Positions 7,345 through 14,611 of a stretch of 20,204 nucleotides of DNA are shown here, in pieces. The DNA lies in NCBI GenBank assembly GCA_024643595.1, contig JAHEMS010000008.1:1-20204 (forward strand), read 5' to 3'. A program made the translations under genes and the position numbers. Below the pieces are notes generated by a model. The model was given only the letters and a program-made list of their open reading frames with translations. It had not been told where the DNA came from and did not search any database. Every line of letters starts with the position of its first letter. Within the stretch, counting starts at the first letter, position 1. The stretch is from Bacteroidota bacterium (GTDB lineage: Bacteria; Bacteroidota; Bacteroidia; Cytophagales; Cyclobacteriaceae).

Positions 7345-8514
7345 GTGAGCCAAGAACGCTATCAACAACGAGGTGTATCCGCCAGTAAAGAAGATGTTCA
7401 CCAAGCCATTAAGAACCTGGACAAGGGCCTTTTTCCAAAGGCCTTTTGTAAAATTGTGCCCGATGTGCTTGCCGCTGATCCTGAATACTGCACCATTATG
7501 CACGCTGATGGTGCCGGCACCAAGTCATCGCTTGCCTATATTTACTGGAAAGAAACCGGTGATCTTTCTGTGTGGAAAGGTATTGCACAAGATGCTATCA
7601 TCATGAATATTGATGACTTGCTTTGTGTGGGGGCCACCGGTCCTATACTTTTATCCTCAACCATAGGGAGAAATAAAAATCTCATACCCGGCGAAGTGAT
7701 CTCAACTATCATCAATGGCACCGAAGACGTGCTCAACATGCTTCGGCTTCACGGCTTGGAGATTCATAGTACGGGTGGAGAAACGGCCGATGTGGGAGAC
7801 CTCGTGCGAACGATCATAGTCGATAGTACAGTAACGGCAAGGATGAAACGCAAGGAGGTAATTGATAACAAAAATATTCAAGCTGGTGATGTAATAGTGG
7901 GTCTCTCCAGTTACGGACAAGCCACCTATGAAAGCGAATATAATGGCGGCATGGGAAGCAATGGTCTTACTTCTGCGCGTCATGATGTGTTTACTCACAC
8001 GTATGCAACAAAATATCCCGAGAGTTATGATAAAGCGGTTCCGGAAAATCTTGTCTATTCTGGAAAATATAAAATAACTGATGAAATACACGGTACTCCA
8101 TTAAATATGGGCAAGCTCGTTCTATCACCAACACGTACGTACGCACCGGTCATGATTGAAATTCTTAATCATCTACGTTCACAAATTCATGGTATTATCC
8201 ATTGTAGTGGTGGTGCACAAACCAAAGTACTGCACTTCATTGAAAATCTTCATGTAATCAAAGACCATCTTTTTGAAATTCCCCCACTCTTTAAGGCCAT
8301 TCAGGAAGCCTCTGGCACCGATTGGAAAGAGATGTATAAAGTCTTCAATATGGGGCATCGTATGGAAATTTATTTACCGGCTCCATTGGCCAATCAGGTA
8401 ATTGAAATATCAAATCATTTTGGCATTGATGCCCAAATAATTGGCCGTGTGGAAAAATCTGTATCCAATCAAGTAACATTGCACACCAAAAATGGTGCGT
8501 TTACATATTCTTAA
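7345..8514 (+). CDS. purM: Phosphoribosylformylglycinamidine cyclo-ligase (AIR synthase)
   Basis: PurM closes the imidazole ring of purines, converting FGAM and ATP to AIR in the cytoplasm. The 389-residue protein begins with the conserved RYQQRGVSASKEDVHQAI, has the ATP/substrate motif HADGAGTKSS (53-62), and GGETADVGD (144-152) in place of the usual GGETAEMPG. It also has the glycine-rich GLSSYGQ region (187-192) and a second-domain GGAQTK segment. It is longer than the roughly 345-residue E. coli enzyme, with extra sequence around 195-245, as in the long Bacteroidota form often labelled AIR synthase-related. The start is GTG at 7345: an upstream ATG at 7334 is out of frame and hits a stop at once, and no in-frame ATG lies upstream. 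The next gene starts 15 nt downstream. No other pur gene is in the window. Confidence 0.9.
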   Translation: MSQERYQQRGVSASKEDVHQAIKNLDKGLFPKAFCKIVPDVLAADPEYCTIMHADGAGTKSSLAYIYWKETGDLSVWKGIAQDAIIMNIDDLLCVGATGPILLSSTIGRNKNLIPGEVISTIINGTEDVLNMLRLHGLEIHSTGGETADVGDLVRTIIVDSTVTARMKRKEVIDNKNIQAGDVIVGLSSYGQATYESEYNGGMGSNGLTSARHDVFTHTYATKYPESYDKAVPENLVYSGKYKITDEIHGTPLNMGKLVLSPTRTYAPVMIEILNHLRSQIHGIIHCSGGAQTKVLHFIENLHVIKDHLFEIPPLFKAIQEASGTDWKEMYKVFNMGHRMEIYLPAPLANQVIEISNHFGIDAQIIGRVEKSVSNQVTLHTKNGAFTYS

Positions 8515-8529
8515 GTTCACTTCATCAGT

Positions 8530-9177
8530 ATGATTTCAATTGATTTAAAAAAATGGCTTTGGATTATCTCTATTCCAACGCTACTGATTCTTTTAGCCCT
8601 CGGATATTTTCAAGCAGGTGAACCGGCAGGGTTTACGGCCATTACAGGTACTGTTATTCTAACCTGTACCCTCTTACCTAGCGCATTAATGCGCTTGGGA
8701 CTCCTGAAAGAAAACCCATACGTGCGGTGGCTGGTGAAATACCGTAAAGATCTTGGCATCGTTGCCGGCACATGGTTACTTACACACGGACTGGTAAGTG
8801 CTTTGTTCTTTCTGAAACGCGATCAGCCCATCCTCGATCAATTGATGGTATTACCCTTGAAACCCATCTGGATCATGGTGCCAATTTTATCATTGATGTT
8901 GCTGACTTCCAATGAATACAGTGAGAAGCTGTTGGGCAAAAACTGGGACAGGTTGCATAAATTGGTTTGGCTATTACCTGCGTTGATGTTTTTTCACGGC
9001 AACTTAGCCATTGCAGAATTTGAAAAGGAAGATTTTGCTCCCGCTGGTATTTTGTTGGCTATCGTTGCTTTAGTGGCTATTTATGAATCTTTCAGATCAA
9101 AGCGATATCATCGCATAGTCCTTCTCGTCATTGGATGGATGGTCACCGTCTATTTCTGGATGTCAAGCCAAGTGTAA
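8530..9177 (+). CDS. Ferric-reductase-like/MsrQ-like heme membrane protein
   Basis: A 215-residue integral membrane protein with about six hydrophobic segments. It matches the ferric reductase-like transmembrane domain shared by MsrQ (YedZ) and NOX enzymes: RKDLGIVAGTWLLTHG (72-87) followed by SNEYSEKLLGKNWDRLHKLVWL (127-148) and a third His in FFHG. Candidate heme-ligand histidines are H86, H143 and H156. MsrQ passes quinol-derived electrons to the periplasmic methionine sulfoxide reductase MsrP, but no msrP-like gene is beside it, so the partner is open. There is no FAD/NAD domain. It starts 15 nt after purM and is probably read from the same transcript, though the two functions are unrelated. 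Confidence 0.82.
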   Translation: MISIDLKKWLWIISIPTLLILLALGYFQAGEPAGFTAITGTVILTCTLLPSALMRLGLLKENPYVRWLVKYRKDLGIVAGTWLLTHGLVSALFFLKRDQPILDQLMVLPLKPIWIMVPILSLMLLTSNEYSEKLLGKNWDRLHKLVWLLPALMFFHGNLAIAEFEKEDFAPAGILLAIVALVAIYESFRSKRYHRIVLLVIGWMVTVYFWMSSQV

Positions 9178-9272
9178 AAAAAGCACATCAGGGAAGTCTC
9201 CTTTTGTAAAAATTATCTTTTTTGCATTTCCTCGAAGGAGTAAATTCCTACTCATTTTAAAACAGCGGCTCA

Positions 9273-11057
9273 ATGCAGAAACTCTTTGCTTTCGTCCTAT
9301 TCACCCTGAACTTTACGCTCTTGCAAGCGCAATCAAATTCCGTTTATATTCGAATTAACTTGTTAGGATATCTTCCCGGTGATCAAAAAGTGGCCATCGC
9401 ATTTTCAAATAAACCTGTGAAAGGAAAATTTGAAATAATAGATGCATCCGGTAAGGTCGCTTTTGTTCACAAGGTGATCCCTTCCAAAGCACCAGGCTAT
9501 GATAACTTTAAATATTATTACGACCTTGAGTTTAGTGAATTTCAAAAAGCAGGAAGTTATATCATTCGTATCCCTAATCATTCCGTCTCCACTTCTTTCG
9601 TAATCGGAAAAAATGCTTTTAAAAATTATCATGAAGACCTGCTTATTTTTATGCGCCAACAACGTTGCGGGTTTAATCCTTTTTTCAATCAAACGTGTCA
9701 TGAAAAAGATGGGCGCGCTATGGGAGGCCCTATGCCTGATTCGACTTATATTAACGCACGTGGTGGCTGGCATGATGCCGGTGATCAATTGAAATACCTG
9801 ATCACTGCCAGTAATTCGGTTGCACGAATGATCATGGCCTATCAGTTCTTTCCTGAAAAATTTGCCGATCAAGTAAACGCCTTAGGTCAATCCGGAAGTA
9901 ATGATATTCCTGATGTGCTGGACGAAGCAAGGTGGGGCCTCGACTGGATTCATAATCTTCATCCTCAAAATGGGCAGTTATTTCATCAGGTAGCTGATGA
10001 CCGCGATCATATAGGTTGGAAATTACCAATGAACGATCCCAGCAATTACGGGTGGGGAAAAAATTCTTACCGAGTAGCTTATTTTGCCGGCGGTGAACCC
10101 CAGGGTCTTGGAAAATATAAGAGTAATGCCACTGGCATTGCTAATCTGGCTGGGCGCTCTGCCGCTGCCATGGCGCTAGGCTATCAGGTATGGAAAAAAG
10201 ATTTAAAAGACGAAGCTTATGCTTTGAGATGCCTGTCTGCCGCTGAAGATTTGTATCGGATGGGCAAAGAAAAAGAAGGATATCAGCAAGGAAATTCATA
10301 TGGTGCTCCTTATCGCTATAATGAAGACACATGGACTGACGATATGGAATGGGCGGCAGCTGAGTTGTACCGTGCTACCCGTAAATCAGAATACCTTGAT
10401 GATGCTAAGCGATATGCTGAAGCAACCAATACGCTTTCGTGGATTGAAAATGACACGACCTCTCATTATCAGCGTTATCCCTTTATGAATATCGCTCATT
10501 ATGCTCTATTCGATTTAGTGGATGCCGGTTTTAAAGAAAAATTAATTGGCTATTATAAAAAAGGTATTGAAAAAACATTAGTGCGGGCGAATAAAAATGC
10601 GTTTCACCATGGCGTGCCATTTATATGGTGTTCAAATAACCTAACCACCGATCTGATTCTTCAAATTTTGCTGTATGAAAAAATGACTGGCGATTTACAA
10701 TATCACACTTACGCGTTGGCCATGCGGGATTGGCTGCTGGGAAGAAACCCCTGGGGCACCAGCATGTTTATGAATATTCCAGAGAAGGGAGAATATCCTG
10801 TTGATGTTCACACCAGCACCTGGGCCCTAACCAAAAAGGAAATCCCCGGTGGGCTAGTCGATGGCCCGATCTACACGTCTATCTTTAATAAATTGATTGG
10901 CTTGAAACTTAACGAGCCTGATGAGTTTGCTCCCTTTCAAAATTCCTATGTAGTATATCATGATGACATTGGAAATTACGCCACCAACGAACCCACCATG
11001 GATGGCACTGCCTGTGCCATTATGTTAATGGCTTGGTTCGCTCAAGATCAATACTAA
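9273..11057 (+). CDS. Secreted glycoside hydrolase family 9 (endoglucanase-type)
   Basis: A 594-residue exported enzyme. Residues 1-20 are a signal peptide (ending LLQAQ). Residues about 22-112 are the immunoglobulin-like CelD N-terminal domain (INLLGYLPGDQKVA start), and about 118-592 are the (alpha/alpha)6 GH9 domain. Catalytic signatures are present: GGWHDAGD (164-171) with D168/D171 as the base region, LLGRNPWGTSM before a VHTSTW histidine, and the general acid E573 in NEPTMDGTA. This implies hydrolysis of beta-1,4-glucan or a related polysaccharide by inversion. There is no carbohydrate-binding module, dockerin or type IX secretion C-terminal domain, so it probably acts in the periplasm or on the outer membrane. 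The exact substrate is not readable. It is 95 nt from the upstream gene, and its 3' end faces a convergent gene 7 nt away. A degenerate -7 box (TATCTTTT, 9214) is upstream. Confidence 0.93.
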   Translation: MQKLFAFVLFTLNFTLLQAQSNSVYIRINLLGYLPGDQKVAIAFSNKPVKGKFEIIDASGKVAFVHKVIPSKAPGYDNFKYYYDLEFSEFQKAGSYIIRIPNHSVSTSFVIGKNAFKNYHEDLLIFMRQQRCGFNPFFNQTCHEKDGRAMGGPMPDSTYINARGGWHDAGDQLKYLITASNSVARMIMAYQFFPEKFADQVNALGQSGSNDIPDVLDEARWGLDWIHNLHPQNGQLFHQVADDRDHIGWKLPMNDPSNYGWGKNSYRVAYFAGGEPQGLGKYKSNATGIANLAGRSAAAMALGYQVWKKDLKDEAYALRCLSAAEDLYRMGKEKEGYQQGNSYGAPYRYNEDTWTDDMEWAAAELYRATRKSEYLDDAKRYAEATNTLSWIENDTTSHYQRYPFMNIAHYALFDLVDAGFKEKLIGYYKKGIEKTLVRANKNAFHHGVPFIWCSNNLTTDLILQILLYEKMTGDLQYHTYALAMRDWLLGRNPWGTSMFMNIPEKGEYPVDVHTSTWALTKKEIPGGLVDGPIYTSIFNKLIGLKLNEPDEFAPFQNSYVVYHDDIGNYATNEPTMDGTACAIMLMAWFAQDQY

Positions 11058-11064
11058 ATCGTGA

Positions 11065-11466
11065 TTATAACTTAACGTCTGAGGCTATATTGCTTAATTG
11101 AATAGAAAGCGCCCGTGTAGAAATATAAATTTCACGCACGGATAAACCCAGCGAAATAAGCAACGAAACTAATGAAGTGCCAAAGATAAATTTTGCTATC
11201 GGCTCTTGTCCGTTAAATAAGAAGAACATGCAAAGAACGCTTAGGAAAAGAGAAATTATGCTAAACAATTGCATGTCACGAATTAGCCTCAGCCGTATTT
11301 TCAAGTTGCGAATCTGATCTGCTACGCTCTTATCTTCTCTTTTGGTGTAATCATCGGCTAGCTTACGAATGAGGGAAGCCATCGCCAGAAAGCGATTGGT
11401 GTATGCCAGTAGTATCAATGAAACCGTTGGGAAAAGCAATGCAGGCGTTGTAAGCGTTAGTTCCAT
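11065..11466 (-). CDS. DUF2721 family membrane protein
   Basis: A 133-residue integral membrane protein matching DUF2721. The N-terminal block TPALLFPTVSLILLAYTNRFLAMASLIRKL is a family hallmark (residues 7-36, including the first membrane helix and AYTNRFL). It is followed by a charged loop (about 37-66) and two more hydrophobic segments (about 67-86 and 91-110). No function is established for the family. It is transcribed from its own promoter (11479-11507) and ends 7 nt from the convergent GH9 gene. Confidence 0.85.
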   Translation of the reverse strand: MELTLTTPALLFPTVSLILLAYTNRFLAMASLIRKLADDYTKREDKSVADQIRNLKIRLRLIRDMQLFSIISLFLSVLCMFFLFNGQEPIAKFIFGTSLVSLLISLGLSVREIYISTRALSIQLSNIASDVKL

Positions 11467-11478
11467 GGAGTTAAATTT

Positions 11479-11507
11479 TAAAGATAAAGATAACCAGATG
11501 CCATCAA
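11479..11507 (-). promoter_or_regulatory. Bacteroidota-type promoter for the DUF2721 gene
   Basis: On the minus strand TTG (11507-11505) is followed after 18 nt by TATCTTTA (11486-11479), which matches TAnnTTTG but for the last base. A second overlapping TATCTTTA sits at 11492-11485. The proximal box ends 12 nt before the ATG at 11466. It is arranged back to back with the S9 peptidase promoter. Confidence 0.5.
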
Positions 11508-11531
11508 CCCATCCTCCATTCCTAAAATTAA

Positions 11532-11564
11532 TTGGGTGCGATAATCACGGGAAATGTAACTTCA
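11532..11564 (+). promoter_or_regulatory. Candidate promoter for the S9 peptidase gene
   Basis: TTG at 11532-11534 is followed after 22 nt by TAACTTCA (11557-11564), a TAnnTTTG box with two mismatches at its 3' end. It ends 15 nt before the ATG at 11580. The spacing fits; the -7 box is imperfect. Confidence 0.38.
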
Positions 11565-11579
11565 CGTCAAACCAATTTT

Positions 11580-14402
11580 ATGAAATCTTATTTACTGCTC
11601 ACCTCTTTCATTTTGCTCAGCAGTTTCGTTCATGGTCAGAAGAAAGCAGCGGTAGCAACACCTCCCGCTAAAATTCCGCTTAGCCATAAAGTATATGATG
11701 GATGGAAAGAAATCACTTTCAAGGCACTAACCCCAAATGGCACTTTTGCCGCCTTCACCGTGAATCCGCAGGATGGTGATGGTAAAGTGATTTTCTATAA
11801 CCTGAAAACCAGTACCCAGGATTCAGTAAAACGTGCTGCCGAGATCACGCTCACCTATGACAGTCGATATGCAATTTTCAAAATTCAACCACAAAAAAAA
11901 GTGGTCAAGGAATTACGCAGGCTAAAAAAGAAAAAAGAAGATTTGCCTAAGGATTCATTATGTATTTACTCATTTGCTGACCATAAAACCGAAAAAATTG
12001 CTGATGTTAAATCCTACAAAGTCCATGAAAAAGCAAGTGATATTGTCGCCTACCTACTGGAAACAAAAAAAGAGACGAAGCCCGAAGTCAATAAAATTGA
12101 TGAGAAAACCCTTCCTCATGCTAAAAAGAAAAAAGCAAATAACGATGACAATGGCTACACGCTCGTTTTGAAAAACCTAAACGATGGGAATGAAATCATT
12201 TTTGGATTTGTAAAGGACTATTCATTGGCTAAGTATGGTCAGGGAATTTTATTCAGCACTACTGGCAACGACTCTACCCTGCAAGCAGGTTTGTATTGGT
12301 ATGACCTTCAACAGCATGAACTAAATAATATCCATCGGGGGAAGCCAAAATTCAAATACAAAGGACTTTCTATCAGTGAAGACGGCACCCGGGCAGCTTT
12401 CCTGGTTGACACTGATACCACCAAAGCATTGATTCGGCACTTCCAGCTGCACTATTGGAAAAAAGAAAATGAGGTTCAATTTGTTGACATTGAAGGATCG
12501 GGGGTGATTCCTCCGAAATGGATAGTAAGTGAACATTATACGCCTGTTTTTTCAAAGGATGGCAATAAACTGTTCTTCGGATCAGCCCCGCTGCCAATAG
12601 TCCAAGACACCACTTTGCTAGCTGAAGAAATTGTAAATGTTGAAATCTGGAACGGTAACGACTCTTATATCTATCCACAACAAAACAAGCAGCTGGATTC
12701 CGAAAAGAAGCGATCTTATTTAGTGGGTCTTGATATCGCTACAAAGTCTGTCACGCAACTTGGAAATACGGAAGTGCCTTCCATTGAATTGGGTGACGAA
12801 GGAAACTCCTCCGTTTATCTCGGTGAAAGTAATGTCCCTTATCGCAAATCAATTACCTGGGAAGGCAATGCCAGCAATGACTTCTATATATTCGATTCAA
12901 AAACAAGAACGAAAAAACAAATCGCTCATCGCGTTAAAGGCAATGCCAGTTTATCACCAAAAGCTAACTATGCCTACTGGTTTAGTCTGGCGGATACCGC
13001 CTGGTTCACGTATGAGATTGGCACAAACAAAACGACAAAAATAACGCAAGGCCTCAACATAAAATTTGCAGATGAAGAAGATGATCATCCAGATTATCCA
13101 AGTCCTTATGGAGCTGCCGGATGGACTGCCAATGATCAGTTGTTCTTAGTTTATGATCGTTATGATATCTGGGCTTTTGATATAAAGAATAACAAGGCTC
13201 CATTAAATCTCACAAAAATAGGTCGCCAGGAAAAAACGGTTTTCCGCTATGTGAAGCTCGATGCGGAAGAGCGTTTCATTGACCCTAATAAAGATTTATT
13301 ATTATCTGCGTTCAATGAGTCTACTAAAGCTTCTGGGTATTACAAGCTTTCATTAAATGACGGTAAACTTAGCAAGTTGGTAATGGATAATTATCGCTAT
13401 GGAGGAACAGTGAAATCCAAACTTGCCGATCAACTTCTATTCACTCGGGAAAGTTTCCGTGAATTTCCTGATGTGTGGACTGCTGATCTTAGCTTCACCG
13501 GCCCTAAAAAAATCAGCGATGCCAATCCTCAAATGAAAAACTACTTCTGGGGAGATGTTGAATTGGTAAATTGGACTTCGCTTGATAATATTCCCCTTAC
13601 CGGGCTATTATACAAACCCGAAAATTTTGATCCTAAGAAGAAGTATCCGCTGATCGTTTACTTCTACGAACGGGAAAGCGACAATCTTCATGCTCACATT
13701 AGTCCTTACCCCCTCCGCTCAATAATCAATCGCACGACGTACGTGAGCGACGGCTACCTGGTTTTTGTTCCTGACATTATTTATAAAATTGGATATCCAG
13801 GGGAGAGTGCCCACAACTGCGTTATGCCTGGCGTAACACAACTTATTTCGAAGGGTTTTGTAGATGAAAAGAACATTGGTATTCAGGGACATAGCTGGGG
13901 AGGATACCAGACTGCTTATATGATCACGCGTACTAACCTATTTAAGGCAGCTGAGGCGGGAGCTCCTGTTGCCAACATGATCAGTGCTTATGGGGGTATT
14001 CGATGGGAAAGCGGATTAAGTCGCATGTTTCAATACGAAAAATCACAGACCCGGTTGGGCGGAAGTCTTTGGGAAAAGCCATTACTCTTTATTGAAAATT
14101 CTCCCATTTTCTTTGCTGATAAAATACAAACACCTCTTCTATTACTGCACAATGATGCCGATGGTGCTGTGCCTTGGTATCAAGGTATTGAAATGTATAT
14201 GGCGATGCGCAGATTGAACAAACCCGTATGGATGCTTAACTATAATGGAGAACCACATTGGCCTGTAAAGAGAGAGAATAGAATGGACTTCCAGATTCGC
14301 ATGAAGCAATTCTTTGATCACTATCTGAAAGGATCTGATATGCCACGCTGGATGAAAGAAGGAATTCCTGCTCTTGAGAAAGGGATAACCAAGGGCTATT
14401 GA
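11580..14402 (+). CDS. Secreted S9 family (prolyl oligopeptidase-type) peptidase
   Basis: A 940-residue exported serine peptidase. Residues 1-20 are a signal peptide (MKSYLLLTSFILLSSFVHGQ). The long N-terminal half has repeated beta-strand units with WD40-like features, consistent with the beta-propeller of S9 enzymes. It contains lysine-rich insertions (about 112-122 and 181-188). The C-terminal alpha/beta-hydrolase domain has an intact triad: S772 in GHSWGG, D861 in HNDADGAVPW, and H893 in NGEPHW. This implies cleavage of short peptides in the periplasm or cell envelope. The start is the ATG at 11580, where the signal peptide begins; an upstream TTG at 11532 would overlap the promoter. It stands alone between a divergent DUF2721 gene and an outer membrane protein gene. 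Confidence 0.93.
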   Translation: MKSYLLLTSFILLSSFVHGQKKAAVATPPAKIPLSHKVYDGWKEITFKALTPNGTFAAFTVNPQDGDGKVIFYNLKTSTQDSVKRAAEITLTYDSRYAIFKIQPQKKVVKELRRLKKKKEDLPKDSLCIYSFADHKTEKIADVKSYKVHEKASDIVAYLLETKKETKPEVNKIDEKTLPHAKKKKANNDDNGYTLVLKNLNDGNEIIFGFVKDYSLAKYGQGILFSTTGNDSTLQAGLYWYDLQQHELNNIHRGKPKFKYKGLSISEDGTRAAFLVDTDTTKALIRHFQLHYWKKENEVQFVDIEGSGVIPPKWIVSEHYTPVFSKDGNKLFFGSAPLPIVQDTTLLAEEIVNVEIWNGNDSYIYPQQNKQLDSEKKRSYLVGLDIATKSVTQLGNTEVPSIELGDEGNSSVYLGESNVPYRKSITWEGNASNDFYIFDSKTRTKKQIAHRVKGNASLSPKANYAYWFSLADTAWFTYEIGTNKTTKITQGLNIKFADEEDDHPDYPSPYGAAGWTANDQLFLVYDRYDIWAFDIKNNKAPLNLTKIGRQEKTVFRYVKLDAEERFIDPNKDLLLSAFNESTKASGYYKLSLNDGKLSKLVMDNYRYGGTVKSKLADQLLFTRESFREFPDVWTADLSFTGPKKISDANPQMKNYFWGDVELVNWTSLDNIPLTGLLYKPENFDPKKKYPLIVYFYERESDNLHAHISPYPLRSIINRTTYVSDGYLVFVPDIIYKIGYPGESAHNCVMPGVTQLISKGFVDEKNIGIQGHSWGGYQTAYMITRTNLFKAAEAGAPVANMISAYGGIRWESGLSRMFQYEKSQTRLGGSLWEKPLLFIENSPIFFADKIQTPLLLLHNDADGAVPWYQGIEMYMAMRRLNKPVWMLNYNGEPHWPVKRENRMDFQIRMKQFFDHYLKGSDMPRWMKEGIPALEKGITKGY

Positions 14403-14414
14403 TTCGACGCGTAT

Positions 14415-14443
14415 TCTATATAACTAATTCTTAAGAATATAGA
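14415..14443. repeat. Inverted repeat downstream of the S9 peptidase gene
   Basis: TCTATAT (14415-14421) pairs with ATATAGA (14437-14443) around a 15-nt loop. A perfect 12-bp palindrome ATTCTTAAGAAT (14427-14438) overlaps the right arm. It starts 12 nt after the S9 stop. With no T-tract it is a weak terminator at best; it may be a regulatory site for the next gene. Confidence 0.35.
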
Positions 14444-14523
14444 TTCTGTTAAGATCGTTAATAGGAAATAAATTAAAGAATATGTACTCATTACCACTCA
14501 CAAATTTTTAGGGTGGAAATTCA

Positions 14524-14531
14524 TATCTTTA
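14524..14531 (+). promoter_or_regulatory. Candidate -7 box for the outer membrane protein gene
   Basis: TATCTTTA matches TAnnTTTG except the last base. It lies 80 nt before the ATG at 14612, leaving a leader of about 75 nt. No TTG -33 element is seen at the usual distance, only a T-run (14504-14509). Confidence 0.32.
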
Positions 14532-14611
14532 CAATTCATTAGGGCAGCTAAATCATTTATATAATGGGTTGTTCTGTTGACTCAACTCATTCCCCACCAT
14601 GAGATAATCTT

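Noticed and set aside
7702..8091. Minus-strand open frame of 129 codons inside purM
   Set aside because: PurM is clearly coding in the opposite direction with conserved motifs throughout; the antisense peptide has no family features.
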